64,000 bases of DNA from Thermoanaerobaculia bacterium (GCA_027061805.1 JAMOWA010000047.1:1-64000); one strand, 5' to 3'. Counted from the first letter of the stretch, positions 43,695-52,955 are shown. The notes: generated by a model not told the origin, from the sequence alone. Translations and numbers: made by a program.

Positions 43695-46345
43695 GCCGCC
43701 GCCTCCCTCCTCCGGGGAATGGCCAGGCCCACGAACCCCAGCATGGACGCCAGGCCGAGGCCACACGCGACCCGCCACCACAGCGGCAGGCCGGCCGTGA
43801 CCTCCACCCGGTGATCTCCCTGGGGAACCGGAACACCCATGAAGACCGCGTCGACCGTCAGCCACTCCACGGGTGAGCCGTCGATGACCACCCGCCACAG
43901 GGGTGGGACCGCGGGAAGCGAGCTCACCAGCAGGACGGGCCGGGACGATTGTACCCGGACGGACCACGACCCGGGGGTCTTCCTGCGGATGGAGACCGTA
44001 GCGGGCTCGCCGGTGCCCCCGGGCTCCTGCAGGCGGGCCGCGAGGGCCTCGTGCCCCGGCGGGACCACGGCGACGGACGCCAGGTCCAGGGGCGGATCCG
44101 CCTGGAGCAGCGTGTCCAGATCGCCCGTCACGGCCCGGTCCACCGTCCAGAACCGCTCCAGGGCTCGCCGGTTCTCCCAGATCCTGAGGTCCCGCCCTTC
44201 CCAGGCCTTCACGTACCCCGAGACGTCCAGGGAGAGCCCCAGGTCGCCGCGGATCGTCCTCCGGCCCCAGGTGAGGGTCCCGCGGAGGCTCGAGGGGTTG
44301 GAGGTCCGCCGGAGCCAGATCCGTCCGGAGGTGATGCGGGGCTCCACCACGAGGCGGTGGACCGTTCCGGTGTCGAGTCGCGCCGGGAGGTCCAGCCAGG
44401 CGGAGCCCTCGCGGGCCAGCCGCGGCGCGGCCACGGTCCAGTCCGCCAGCAGTGTCCTCCCGTCCGCGGACTCCAGCCGGATGCGGAGGTCTCCCTCGGC
44501 CCGTTGGCCCTGGGACGTGGCGTTCAACGCGATCCGCGAGCAGTGCGGCGGGAGCTGGAGCTCCTGGATGACGGGGTCGCGGGTGCGGGCGCGGAGCGGA
44601 CCCAGCAGGGCGCCGCGGGGCTCGATCTCCAGGGTCTCCTGGGCCAGGGAGAGGTCCACGAGCTCGTACCGGGGGTCCTCCAGGACCCACCGGGCCCCGA
44701 GGGCTCCGAGGTAGGGGTGCGTGAGCTCGATGGTGGCGGGGTTGAGCCGGAGGTTCCGGTCGTGGTGGTCCCACACCTGGGGATCGATGGCGCCGAGGAG
44801 CCGCCGGTAGGCCCTGGTCGAGGCGAACCGCGACCGGACGTCCTCCAGGCCGAACCACTGGGCCGTGTCGGGCCACAGCACGTCACCCAGCGGCGCCACG
44901 CGCGCCGTGGTGCCGGCGGTCTTCTCGGCCAGGAACCGGAGCCCGGGGGTCCAGGGAGGGATGGCCTCCTTCGGCCGGAGCCAGGTCAGGAGGTGGCCCG
45001 CCAGGAGCCCCTGCTGGAGGATGATGGCGAGGCCGAGCCAGGGCAGCATGCGTCGGGTCCACACCGGGAGCCCGAGCTCCTCCAGTGCCGCCACGCCATG
45101 TCCGGCGAGGACCGCCGCGGCCAGGGCCACCACCGGCGCGGTCCGCCAGGGGGGGACGTGGGCGAGGCCCGGCACGAGCCCGAGGACCCGCGCCGCCGGT
45201 GTCCAGGCGAGCACGAGGAAGGCGGCGCCCCCGGCCGCAGCCCAGAACCCCGTGCCCCTCCTGCGGGAGGCGAGGCCGAGAAGCGCCAGAGCCGCCGTGA
45301 TCCACCCCACGGTGAGCGCCAGCTCGGCGTAGCCCACGTCCTGCAGGCCGGCAGGAGGCGAGAAGGTCTCCCGGCGGGGGTCGCCCAGGGCGAACGGGTC
45401 CACGAGGAGCCGGACCGCGATCAGGCCGAGTCCAACCCGGTGGGGCGTGGCCTCCAGCGCCCCGGTGGCGCGGGCGCCCGTCATGAAGAGCCCCAGCGAG
45501 GGGGTCAGCACGGCGAGCGCCACAAGGCCGGAGGCGACGATGGCGGCCAGGCGGCCAGCCGCTCCCGTGCGGCCGCCGCCGGGGACCCTGGCGACCGTCC
45601 AGACCGTCGCGAGGGCCAGGCCGAGGACCGTGGCGGTCGCGGACCCGCCCGCCAGGAAGACGAACATCGCGCCGGCGGTGACTGCCGCCGTCCGCCAGGG
45701 CCGGGCCGACCGCGCGGTGCGGTCCAGCGCCCACAGCAGGAGCGGCAGGGCGGCCCACGTGGCGCTGGAGGGCCACAGCCACAGGGCCGACAGGGGTGCT
45801 GCCAGTGCGGAGGCCACGGCCCCGACCGCCGCCGCGGTCTCGCCGAGGCCGAGGCGGCGCAGCAGCAGCCAGGTGCCCACGAGCGCGAGCAGCAGCTTCA
45901 CCAGCACCATGGCCGAGGCGAAACGGGCGGGGTCGAGCCACGGGAGGAAGGGGGCCACGGCCGGGGTCAGCAGGCCGGCGTTCCACGCCAGGGTGCCCAC
46001 GGTACCGCAGGAGAGGTAGGGGTTGAACACGGCCGTGGCCGTCCCATCCCGCCGGGCCGTCTTCATCAGCGGGAGGTAGGCGGTGGCCGGGTCGACGAGC
46101 TGGGCGTTGGAGACCTCCACCGGGTGGTGGCAGGCGTCCCACGGCGGGCGGTTCTGGATCACGTCCATGGGGGAAATGACCCGGCCGAAGAAGAGCACCG
46201 GGAAGAACACGACCACCAGGGCCGCCAGGCCGAGGGCCGTCGCGCGCGAGGGGAAGGTTGCCGCCACCGCGCGATTATCCGCCAACACCCGCTGGCGGGG
46301 CAAACGGGAGTCTCGTGCCGGTTCTCCGGGATCTCCGGGCATCAC
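43691..46345 (-). CDS. YfhO-like large membrane protein (GT-C-type glycosyltransferase candidate)
   Basis: 884 residues. About 11-12 membrane helices span residues 30-480, a large extracytoplasmic beta-rich domain follows (about 490-850), and a last helix (GLGLASMLGFVGLAIP) precedes a basic tail. The PMDVIQNRPPWD and PYLSCGTVGTLAW loops resemble YfhO family proteins, which glycosylate lipoteichoic acid in Firmicutes. It may transfer the sugar loaded by the adjacent GT2. The GTG start at 46345 overlaps the LuxR stop by 4 bases. Confidence 0.75.
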   Translation of the reverse strand: MMPGDPGEPARDSRLPRQRVLADNRAVAATFPSRATALGLAALVVVFFPVLFFGRVISPMDVIQNRPPWDACHHPVEVSNAQLVDPATAYLPLMKTARRDGTATAVFNPYLSCGTVGTLAWNAGLLTPAVAPFLPWLDPARFASAMVLVKLLLALVGTWLLLRRLGLGETAAAVGAVASALAAPLSALWLWPSSATWAALPLLLWALDRTARSARPWRTAAVTAGAMFVFLAGGSATATVLGLALATVWTVARVPGGGRTGAAGRLAAIVASGLVALAVLTPSLGLFMTGARATGALEATPHRVGLGLIAVRLLVDPFALGDPRRETFSPPAGLQDVGYAELALTVGWITAALALLGLASRRRGTGFWAAAGGAAFLVLAWTPAARVLGLVPGLAHVPPWRTAPVVALAAAVLAGHGVAALEELGLPVWTRRMLPWLGLAIILQQGLLAGHLLTWLRPKEAIPPWTPGLRFLAEKTAGTTARVAPLGDVLWPDTAQWFGLEDVRSRFASTRAYRRLLGAIDPQVWDHHDRNLRLNPATIELTHPYLGALGARWVLEDPRYELVDLSLAQETLEIEPRGALLGPLRARTRDPVIQELQLPPHCSRIALNATSQGQRAEGDLRIRLESADGRTLLADWTVAAPRLAREGSAWLDLPARLDTGTVHRLVVEPRITSGRIWLRRTSNPSSLRGTLTWGRRTIRGDLGLSLDVSGYVKAWEGRDLRIWENRRALERFWTVDRAVTGDLDTLLQADPPLDLASVAVVPPGHEALAARLQEPGGTGEPATVSIRRKTPGSWSVRVQSSRPVLLVSSLPAVPPLWRVVIDGSPVEWLTVDAVFMGVPVPQGDHRVEVTAGLPLWWRVACGLGLASMLGFVGLAIPRRREAAA

Positions 46346-47271
46346 ATCTCGTGCTTCTCCGGCCGGGCGGGGGAGGGTGGGTGGAACGGCCCCGACAGCA
46401 GGCCGAGGAGCTCGGAGCGCGAGCGGGTGCCGGTCTTGCGGTAGAGGTTCTTGAGATGGTCCTTGACCGTGTGTGGGCTGATGCCCAGCTCGCGAGCTGC
46501 GGCGGCGGTGGAGAGGCCGCTGGCCAGAATCTGGAGGAGCTCCTGCTCCCGTGGGGTGAGGTGGTAGGCGGCCGCGAGCAGCGGGAGGCGGGCACCCGCT
46601 GTGGCCGCCACGGGCTGGAGCAGCGCCACCACGCCCTCGAGCTTGCCGCCATCCCTGATCGCCACGAGCTCACAGGCCATCACCGAGCCGTCGGAGAGTG
46701 AGACCAGCACGTTGCGCCTGTCCTCGGCACCCTCCCCGGTCATCTCGATGACCCAGTCCACGACGGTGGTCAGCAGGGGGGACGGCGTGCCCCCGGGCTC
46801 CACCACGCGGATCTCGTCCTCGGTCTGCCGGGAGAGCAGGAGGTCCGCGGGAGGGTTGACATAGATGATGTTGGCGTGCCGGTCGAAGAGCAGCACGAGC
46901 AGGGAGGTGGTGTCCAGTGCAGCCCTGATGAGCGCGAACTGCCGGCGGGTCCTCCGCTCGTAAAGGAGGAGCTCCAGCATGAAACGGACCATCTCCGGGA
47001 AGCTCTCCGGGGGGCGCGTCACCCCGCCGAGCCGGACCGTGGCCTCGAAAAGGCCCTTCATGCGAACATCCACGGCCTGGCCGGGCTCCCCGTCGGCGTT
47101 GCCGGTGGTGTAGACCGCCCTGGACACCGTGCCGTTCTGCTTCAGGCGGAGCTCCAGGGAGCACCAGCGGGCACCGGAGGCCTGGGCCAGTGCCCCGACG
47201 ATCCTTGCCATCACAGGATCGTCCGGATCGGGACACGCGGGCCCCAGCAGGACCTGGGAGCTTCGTCTCAT
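46342..47271 (-). CDS. LuxR-type regulator with PAS-like sensor domain
   Basis: 309 residues from ATG 47271. The middle holds a PAS-like segment (ALDTTSLLVLLFDRHANIIYVNPPADLLLSR, residues about 110-210). The C-terminal GerE helix-turn-helix is HLTPREQELLQILASG and SPHTVKDHLKNLYRKTG. No receiver domain is present, so it is not a two-component regulator. The start is set by TACAAT (47282-47287), which overlaps an upstream ATG. It heads the glycoconjugate operon and is divergent from the ECF importer, so it could control either. Confidence 0.85.
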   Translation of the reverse strand: MRRSSQVLLGPACPDPDDPVMARIVGALAQASGARWCSLELRLKQNGTVSRAVYTTGNADGEPGQAVDVRMKGLFEATVRLGGVTRPPESFPEMVRFMLELLLYERRTRRQFALIRAALDTTSLLVLLFDRHANIIYVNPPADLLLSRQTEDEIRVVEPGGTPSPLLTTVVDWVIEMTGEGAEDRRNVLVSLSDGSVMACELVAIRDGGKLEGVVALLQPVAATAGARLPLLAAAYHLTPREQELLQILASGLSTAAAARELGISPHTVKDHLKNLYRKTGTRSRSELLGLLSGPFHPPSPARPEKHEM

Positions 47272-47281
47272 GCCGACCCCC

Positions 47282-47287
47282 ATTGTA
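47282..47287 (-). promoter_or_regulatory. -10 box of the LuxR-type regulator gene
   Basis: TACAAT on the minus strand lies 10 bases before ATG 47271 and covers the ATG at 47283, which argues against the longer start. Confidence 0.45.
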
Positions 47288-47339
47288 TCGCGATCCCGAG
47301 AACCACTGCCGTGAGCGACCATGCGGACGCCCCTCGTGC

Positions 47340-47369
47340 TTGACGGGAGAGGCCGGGGCGGGGTACCAC
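47340..47369 (+). promoter_or_regulatory. Promoter of the ECF importer operon
   Basis: TTGACG (47340-47345) and TACCAC (47364-47369) are 18 bases apart. The -10 ends 6 bases before GTG 47376, predicting a leaderless message and leaving no room for a riboswitch. Confidence 0.55.
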
Positions 47370-47375
47370 ACGGTG

Positions 47376-48695
47376 GTGCATCGGGCCAGTCACCACCTCC
47401 GGCTACGACGGCTCTCCGTGCGGCGTTCCGGCGGTGCGTCCCCGGTGTTCGGGGGGCTGGCTCTCGATCTGGGCAGCGGGTCCGTCACCGGGCTCATCGG
47501 ACGCTCGGGTGGCGGCAAGACGACACTCCTCCAGTCCGTGGCGGGCCTGATTCCCTGGATCCATCCTGCCGAGGTCAGGGGCCGGATGGAGCTGGACGGG
47601 GAGGAGCTGGAAGAGCTGGATCCCGGCCAGAGGGCACACCTCGTGGCCACCGCCCTGGACCGGCCCGCCTCCCAGCTCTTCCTGGCCACACCGCGGCAGG
47701 AGCTCGAGGCCGCCCGCCGCCTGTGGGGCGATGCGCCCTTCGGACGGACCGCGGTGGAGTCCCTGGGAGTGGGACCCCTCCTGGACCGGAGGTGCACGAC
47801 GCTCTCCTCCGGCGAGCGGCAGCGGGTGGTCCTGGCCGTGGTCCTCCACGCGGTGCCCAGGCCGCTCCTGCTGGACGAGCCCACGGCGTTCCTGGACCGG
47901 GAAGGGGTCTGGAGCCTCGAGACCCTGCTGGGCGAGGCGTCACGGACCGGGGGGTCGGCACTGGTGGCGGAACAGTCAGGGTGGCGGCTGGGTTCTGCGG
48001 TCACCCGGTGGACGGCCCTGTCCGCCGGGCGCGCGGAGGAGGCCGGTGCTCCCCGGCCACCGGAGCTGCCGGCCCCCGGCCATGCCCCGGGGGAGCGCGT
48101 GCTCCTCCGGGCGAGGGGCGTCACCGTGGAGCGGGGTGGAGCCACCCTCCTCCGTGACGTGTCCCTGGAGCTCCGGGAGGGCGAGGTGGTGCTCCTCGGC
48201 GGGGCCAACGGCAGCGGGAAGACCTCCCTGGCCCGCGTCCTGGCGGGCCTCGACCACCCCCGGAACGGCACCGTGGAGGTGGCCGGGCCCGTCCTGATGG
48301 TCTTTCCAGACGCCGGCCTCCAGCTCTTCGCGGCCACGGTCGAGGCCGAGGTGGCCTCCACGGGCGCCGGTGTGGCGGAGCGGGCCCGCGTCCTCCGGCG
48401 CCACGGCCTGGAACACATGGCGGCCCGGGCACCGTGGACCCTCTCCCGGGGTGAGCGCCAGAGGTTGCTGCACGCCGTGATGGACCTCCTCCGGCCCCGG
48501 GTGCTCATCCTGGACGAGCCGGCCCAGGGGCTCGACGGGGAGGCCCTCGAGACCCTGGTCCGGCTGATCCACCGCCGGGCCGCCAGGGGGCGGGCCTACC
48601 TCCTGATCTCCCATCGGGAGGAGCTGGCGGCGGCAGCCCACAGGAGACTGGAGCTGGTGGACGGCGGGATCGTGGAGCGGGGTGGCGAGCCATGA
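47376..48695 (+). CDS. ECF-type importer ATPase, two ATPase domains in one chain
   Basis: 439 residues (GTG 47376, or the GTG one codon earlier). Domain 1 has Walker A GRSGGGKTTL, signature LSSGERQR and Walker B LLLDEPTAFLD. Domain 2 has GGANGSGKTSL, LSRGERQR and LILDEPAQGLD. This is like CbiO/EcfA pairs fused, as in HMP/thiamine or cobalt importers (YkoD type). It powers uptake with the S and T proteins encoded next. The stop overlaps the S gene by 4 bases. Confidence 0.88.
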   Translation: MHRASHHLRLRRLSVRRSGGASPVFGGLALDLGSGSVTGLIGRSGGGKTTLLQSVAGLIPWIHPAEVRGRMELDGEELEELDPGQRAHLVATALDRPASQLFLATPRQELEAARRLWGDAPFGRTAVESLGVGPLLDRRCTTLSSGERQRVVLAVVLHAVPRPLLLDEPTAFLDREGVWSLETLLGEASRTGGSALVAEQSGWRLGSAVTRWTALSAGRAEEAGAPRPPELPAPGHAPGERVLLRARGVTVERGGATLLRDVSLELREGEVVLLGGANGSGKTSLARVLAGLDHPRNGTVEVAGPVLMVFPDAGLQLFAATVEAEVASTGAGVAERARVLRRHGLEHMAARAPWTLSRGERQRLLHAVMDLLRPRVLILDEPAQGLDGEALETLVRLIHRRAARGRAYLLISHREELAAAAHRRLELVDGGIVERGGEP

Positions 48696-49279
48696 GCGAC
48701 CCGCGGCCCTGGACCTGGGCGGCGGTCTTCGGGGGGCTCTGGGGCGCCCTGGAGATGACCGCGGGCACGGCCCTCAAGCTCGCCCGCATCCCGCTCTCGG
48801 GAGCCCTCATGGCCGCCCTGGCCCTGGTGATCCTGGTGACCCTCCGCCGCCTCCAGCCCACGGCGGGGGTCTGCCTTCTGGCCGGTGCCGCGGCGGTGTT
48901 CCTCAAGGTGCTGGCGCTGGGCGGCGTGTTCCCCGGCCCTCTGGTGGCCATGGGGGTGGAGGCCGTCATGGTGGAGGGTGTCTTCCTCGTGGTGGGGTCC
49001 CGTGCCGTGGCGGCCGCCCTGGCGGGGGCCCTGGTGCTGGTGTGGGGCCTCCTCCAGATGGTGGGGATGGTGTGGCTCGTGGCGGGGCTCAGGGTGCTGG
49101 CCTCCTGGGGCGAGGCGCTCGGGGGGCTGGCGGGGCGCGTGGGCACCGGAGGGATTTCCCCCGGCGTCCTGCTGTCGCTCGTGGCCGGGCTCCACGCGGC
49201 GGCCGGGGCTGCAGCCGGCCTCGGCGCCTGGAGGATGGCGGGGCGGGTGGGCCGGCGGCTCCGGGGGGCATCCCGGTGA
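48692..49279 (+). CDS. Putative substrate-binding S component of the ECF importer
   Basis: 195 residues, strongly hydrophobic with about six helices, and AWRMAGRVGRRL at the C-terminal end. Size and position between the ATPase and T genes fit an S component. No known substrate signature was recognised, so the vitamin or metal carried is unknown. It overlaps both neighbours by 4 bases. Confidence 0.65.
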   Translation: MSDPRPWTWAAVFGGLWGALEMTAGTALKLARIPLSGALMAALALVILVTLRRLQPTAGVCLLAGAAAVFLKVLALGGVFPGPLVAMGVEAVMVEGVFLVVGSRAVAAALAGALVLVWGLLQMVGMVWLVAGLRVLASWGEALGGLAGRVGTGGISPGVLLSLVAGLHAAAGAAAGLGAWRMAGRVGRRLRGASR

Positions 49280-50406
49280 AGCGGATCCTGGCCGTTCCGC
49301 TCCTGCTGGCTGCCCTGGCCGCCCTCTTCCTGCCGGGTTCCTGGGGGCCGGGGACGGCCTTCCTCCTGGCACTGGCGGGCGCCGCACTGGCGGATCCCGG
49401 CGTGATCCGTGGAACGCTCCGTGCCGGTCTCGTCCTGGGTGCGGTGTTCGCGGCCGCCCTGACGGCCGGGGTCGCCGCCGCCTGGTCCAGCTGGGGGATG
49501 GGAACGTCGCTGGGTGTGGAGCTCCTGCTCAGGATCCTCACCGTCGCCCTGGTGACGGGTACGGTGGCGCGGAGCGTGGACGGGGAGCGTCTCGCCGCCC
49601 TGGCCGGCCGGGCGGGCCTGGGGCGACTGGGCCAGGTGCTCGGCCTCGCCCTCAACACGCTGCCGCACCTGCTGGACACCCTGGACCAGGTGTGGGGGAG
49701 CCTCCGGCTGCGTTCGGGGGGGAGGCTGCGGGCGCTCGTCCGGGCTCCCCGCCTCGCCGAGGTCGTGCTGGCCCATGCCGGCCGTCTGGCGGACGAGGCG
49801 GCGGGGGCGGCGGCGCTCCGGGGCCTCGCGGTCCGGCGGAGCGCACCCGCCGGCCTCGCCCGCGGGCTCCCGGTGGTGGTGGTGACGGGTCCGGGGGGCG
49901 GGGGCAAGACCACCGCGGTGGAGGAGGCGGTGGAGCTCATCAGGAGGGGGGCCGGCGTCTCCGTTGCGGGCTTCGTCCAGCCGGGGATGTGGGGAAAGGA
50001 TGGCCGGGAGGCGTTCCGGGTGCGTGATCTGGTCACCGGGGACGAGGCGATCCTGGCCCGTCGCGTGGAGCGGGGGAGGGGCGAGCACGGGACCCGGTTC
50101 GTCTTCTCCGGCGAGGGTTTCGCGCTGGCGGCCCGGGCGCTCGCGCGGGTGCAGCCGGGCGCCGTCCTGGTGGCCGACGAGCTGGGCCCCGTGGAGCTCC
50201 GGGGCGGAGGACACATGCCGGCCCTCCGGGAGGCCCTGGGCCGGCCCGGTCTCCGGGGCGCTGTGTTCTCGGTACGGCGGCACCTGGTTCCCGCGCTGCT
50301 GGCGGCCCTGGACGCGGCCGACGCCACCGTGGTGACTGTGGACGGGGCCGCCGCCCCGGCCCGGGAGATCGCCCGGCGGTTCTGTGGTGGTGGGAGCTCC
50401 CTGTAA
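49276..50406 (+). CDS. EcfT-like transmembrane protein fused to a THEP1-like NTPase
   Basis: 376 residues. Residues 1-195 look like an ECF T component (CbiQ type): hydrophobic helices, then LAALAGRAGLGRLGQVLGLALNTLPHLL and the coupling-helix motif ALRGLAVRR. Residues about 198-376 are a P-loop domain of the NTPase_1/THEP1 kind: GPGGGGKTT Walker A, GFVQPGMW, FRVRDLVTGDEAILARRV, Walker B VLVADELGPVEL and the SVRRHLVP region. THEP1 enzymes hydrolyse NTPs. The fusion suggests a link between uptake and nucleotide use, but the role is unknown. Confidence 0.8.
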   Translation: MKRILAVPLLLAALAALFLPGSWGPGTAFLLALAGAALADPGVIRGTLRAGLVLGAVFAAALTAGVAAAWSSWGMGTSLGVELLLRILTVALVTGTVARSVDGERLAALAGRAGLGRLGQVLGLALNTLPHLLDTLDQVWGSLRLRSGGRLRALVRAPRLAEVVLAHAGRLADEAAGAAALRGLAVRRSAPAGLARGLPVVVVTGPGGGGKTTAVEEAVELIRRGAGVSVAGFVQPGMWGKDGREAFRVRDLVTGDEAILARRVERGRGEHGTRFVFSGEGFALAARALARVQPGAVLVADELGPVELRGGGHMPALREALGRPGLRGAVFSVRRHLVPALLAALDAADATVVTVDGAAAPAREIARRFCGGGSSL

Positions 50407-50547
50407 CCCCGGACTGTTCACGAGGGTTCGTGGCGAACGGTGCGAGGCACCGTTGCCGGTGGTGGTCCGACCGCACACACCACCCCACAATGGCAGAACG
50501 GCGTGGCTGGCACCTGTATTTTCCGGGAGGAGGTCCGGAGGGGCTGG

Positions 50548-50553
50548 TACACT
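50548..50553 (+). promoter_or_regulatory. -10 box for the rhomboid gene
   Basis: TACACT ends 8 bases before ATG 50562 with no Shine-Dalgarno. Confidence 0.4.
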
Positions 50554-50561
50554 GCATCGCC

Positions 50562-51296
50562 ATGGAAGGGACGTTCCAGCCAGCCAGACGGAGGCTCCCG
50601 CCCATGCCGCCGGCGGTGAAGGTGATGCTTGCGATCAACGTCGTGGTCTTCGTCGTGTGGCTCGCCTCCGGCTCGAGCCCGGCGCTTCGCCGTTTCATGG
50701 TGCTCGACTTCCTCGTCAGCCCGGCTCACCTGGCCCATGGGCGTGTCTGGACCCTCCTGACCTCGGTGTTCTCCCACGCCAGTCTGTGGCATCTCCTGTT
50801 CAACATGGTGGTTCTGGTCAGTTTCGGCCGGATGCTCGAATGGATGATGGGGACGCGGCGGTTCATCCTGTTCTACCTGGGCGCCGGGATCTTCTCATCG
50901 CTCAGCCACTGCCTGACCTCGGCGCTGGTCCTTGGGAAACCGGAGGTCTCGGCGCTGGGTGCCTCCGGGGCGCTCTCGGCCATCCTGATCGTCTTCGCAC
51001 TGAGGTTTCCCCGGGAGAAGATCCTCATCTTCGGGATCATTCCGATCCCCGCCATGGTCGGTGCCCTGGCGTTCGTCGCCCTGGACCTCTGGGGGCTGAC
51101 GGCCCAGGCACACGGAGGAGGACTGCCGATCGGGCACGGAGCCCACCTGGGCGGCACATTGTTCGGGCTCCTCGTGTGGTTCGGTGGAATGAACCGCTTC
51201 CTCGGCTCCAGCCAGCCGGGTGCTCCCCCGGCTTCCTCCGGGCGCACCCAGCCGGTCTGGCACGACCGGTTCCCGCCACCGCCGCTGACGAGGTGA
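50562..51296 (+). CDS. Rhomboid intramembrane serine protease
   Basis: 244 residues. About six membrane helices, with the diagnostic HASLWHLLFNMVVL loop, nucleophile Ser in GASGALSA and catalytic His in HGAHLGG. It cuts membrane protein helices. A longer open frame exists upstream, but the start at 50562 fits the -10 box. The C-terminus is proline-rich. The histidine kinase gene follows after 7 bases, so the three genes may form an operon. Confidence 0.93.
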   Translation: MEGTFQPARRRLPPMPPAVKVMLAINVVVFVVWLASGSSPALRRFMVLDFLVSPAHLAHGRVWTLLTSVFSHASLWHLLFNMVVLVSFGRMLEWMMGTRRFILFYLGAGIFSSLSHCLTSALVLGKPEVSALGASGALSAILIVFALRFPREKILIFGIIPIPAMVGALAFVALDLWGLTAQAHGGGLPIGHGAHLGGTLFGLLVWFGGMNRFLGSSQPGAPPASSGRTQPVWHDRFPPPPLTR

Positions 51297-51303
51297 CGGG
51301 GCC

Positions 51304-52269
51304 ATGGGCCGATCCTTCGACACCGTGGACACGTTCCTGCCGTCTCCGACGGCCTGGCAGGAACGCGGGTTCCGGCGGATCGTCTGGCTCCTGACCACAC
51401 TCGTGGTCGCGCCCACGGCGCTCCTGCTCGTCGTCGGGATCCTCCTCCTCGTACTGTGGCGCTCCCCTGCGAGCCTGACGCTGGGGATCCTCGTCATGGC
51501 GCTCGTGGTCTGTCTGGTCACGGGGTCCGTCATCGCACTGGTCCTTCTCCGCAGGGAGGCGCGTCTTTCCCGCCTCCAGACAGACTTTGTCTCCAAGGTC
51601 AGCCACGAGCTCAAGACACCGCTGACCTCGATCCTGATGTTCTCAGAGATGGTCTCGGATGAGGCGCTTCCCGACCCGGAACGGATCGTCTGCCTCCACG
51701 GTATCCACCGGGAGGCGCTCCGGCTCCGGGACCGGATCGAGCGCCTCCTCGAATGGGGGCGGATGGAGGCCGGACAGCGGGTCTTCCGCGCGGAACGGAT
51801 CGATCCAGCGGCCGTCGTCTCGAAAGCAGTGGAGGAGTTCCGGCGCTCCGCCCGCGGCAGGGAGGTGCCGGTCTCCCTCGAGATCGACGGGCCGTTGCCT
51901 CAGATCGCCGGTGATCCCGCCACACTGGAGGACGCCATGCTCAACCTCCTGGAAAACGCTGCCAAGTACACGGGGGACGAGAAGCGGATCGCGGCGGGTG
52001 CCGTCCCGGACGGCCGGACCGTCCGCCTGTACGTCCGTGACAACGGCAGGGGGGTGCCGCGTCGGGAGCAGAAGCGGATCTTCCAGAAGTTCTACCGGAT
52101 CGACGACCGGCTCGCCCGCGCCGTGGAGGGGACGGGCCTCGGGCTTGCCATCGTCCACCACGTGGCCGCCGGCCACCACGGTCGGGTCGAGGTGGAGAGC
52201 GAACCGGGCGCCGGATCCACGTTCACCCTCGTTCTTCCCGCTCTTTCCTCCGAGGAGGTGGTCCGGTGA
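51304..52269 (+). CDS. Sensor histidine kinase, two N-terminal helices
   Basis: 321 residues. Two membrane helices (about 29-52 and 57-79) have almost no loop between them, so sensing may be intramembrane. The kinase core is SHELKTPLTSILMFSEM, LLENAAKYT, DNGRGVPRREQKRIFQKFYR and GTGLGLAIVHH. It overlaps its response regulator by 4 bases. The signal is unknown; a link to the rhomboid is possible. Confidence 0.92.
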   Translation: MGRSFDTVDTFLPSPTAWQERGFRRIVWLLTTLVVAPTALLLVVGILLLVLWRSPASLTLGILVMALVVCLVTGSVIALVLLRREARLSRLQTDFVSKVSHELKTPLTSILMFSEMVSDEALPDPERIVCLHGIHREALRLRDRIERLLEWGRMEAGQRVFRAERIDPAAVVSKAVEEFRRSARGREVPVSLEIDGPLPQIAGDPATLEDAMLNLLENAAKYTGDEKRIAAGAVPDGRTVRLYVRDNGRGVPRREQKRIFQKFYRIDDRLARAVEGTGLGLAIVHHVAAGHHGRVEVESEPGAGSTFTLVLPALSSEEVVR

Positions 52270-52955
52270 GTCCGGGTCCCGTGCGAATTCTCGTGGTGGA
52301 GGACGACCCCTCGATCCTCCAGGGACTCGGGCTGGCTCTGGGCAAGGAAGGGTATGAGGTGGGAACGGCGGCGGATGGCCGGGAGGGTATGCGAATGGCG
52401 CTGGACGGCGGGTGGGCTCTGATCGTGCTGGACATCATGCTCCCGGGCCGGAACGGATACGAGATCCTCTCGGCGCTCCGTTCGGCGGGCGATGGCACTC
52501 CGGTGCTCGTCCTGACGGCGCGCTCCGCCGAGCTGGACACGATCCACGGCCTCGATCTCGGCGCGGACGACTGGGTGACGAAGCCGTTCACGTTGGGAGA
52601 GCTGCTCGCACGGATCCGGGCCCTGCTCCGCCGGAGCACCTCCGCCGTGGGCACGGTCCTGGAAACGGGGCCGTTGCGGATCGACACGGCTTCCTGCACT
52701 GTCACCCGGGAGGGTCTTCCCGTCGACCTGACGGCCTCCGAATACCATGTCCTGCTCCTCCTCGTCCGGGCCGCGGGCAGGGTCCTCTCGCGAACCCAGA
52801 TCCTGGAGGCGATCCACGGGCCGGGCCACCACGGGTCGCCCCGGACGGTGGACAACTTCATCGCCCAGCTCCGGACGAAGCTGGAGGAGAACCCCTCCCG
52901 GCCCCGGCTGATCCGTACGGTGCGGGGTTTCGGGTACCGGATCGGCGAGCCCTGA
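52266..52955 (+). CDS. OmpR-family response regulator
   Basis: 229 residues. The receiver has VVEDDPS, LDIMLPGRNG (phospho-Asp), TARSAELD and KPFTLGEL. The C-terminal winged helix has LTASEYHVLLLLV, RTVDNFIAQLRTKLEENP and TVRGFGYRIGE. It is paired with the kinase gene just upstream and binds DNA to control unknown targets. Confidence 0.94.
   Translation: MSPGPVRILVVEDDPSILQGLGLALGKEGYEVGTAADGREGMRMALDGGWALIVLDIMLPGRNGYEILSALRSAGDGTPVLVLTARSAELDTIHGLDLGADDWVTKPFTLGELLARIRALLRRSTSAVGTVLETGPLRIDTASCTVTREGLPVDLTASEYHVLLLLVRAAGRVLSRTQILEAIHGPGHHGSPRTVDNFIAQLRTKLEENPSRPRLIRTVRGFGYRIGEP

Noticed and set aside
47272-47375. Riboswitch upstream of the ECF importer genes
   Set aside because: The promoter ends 6 bases from the start codon, so there is no leader to hold one.
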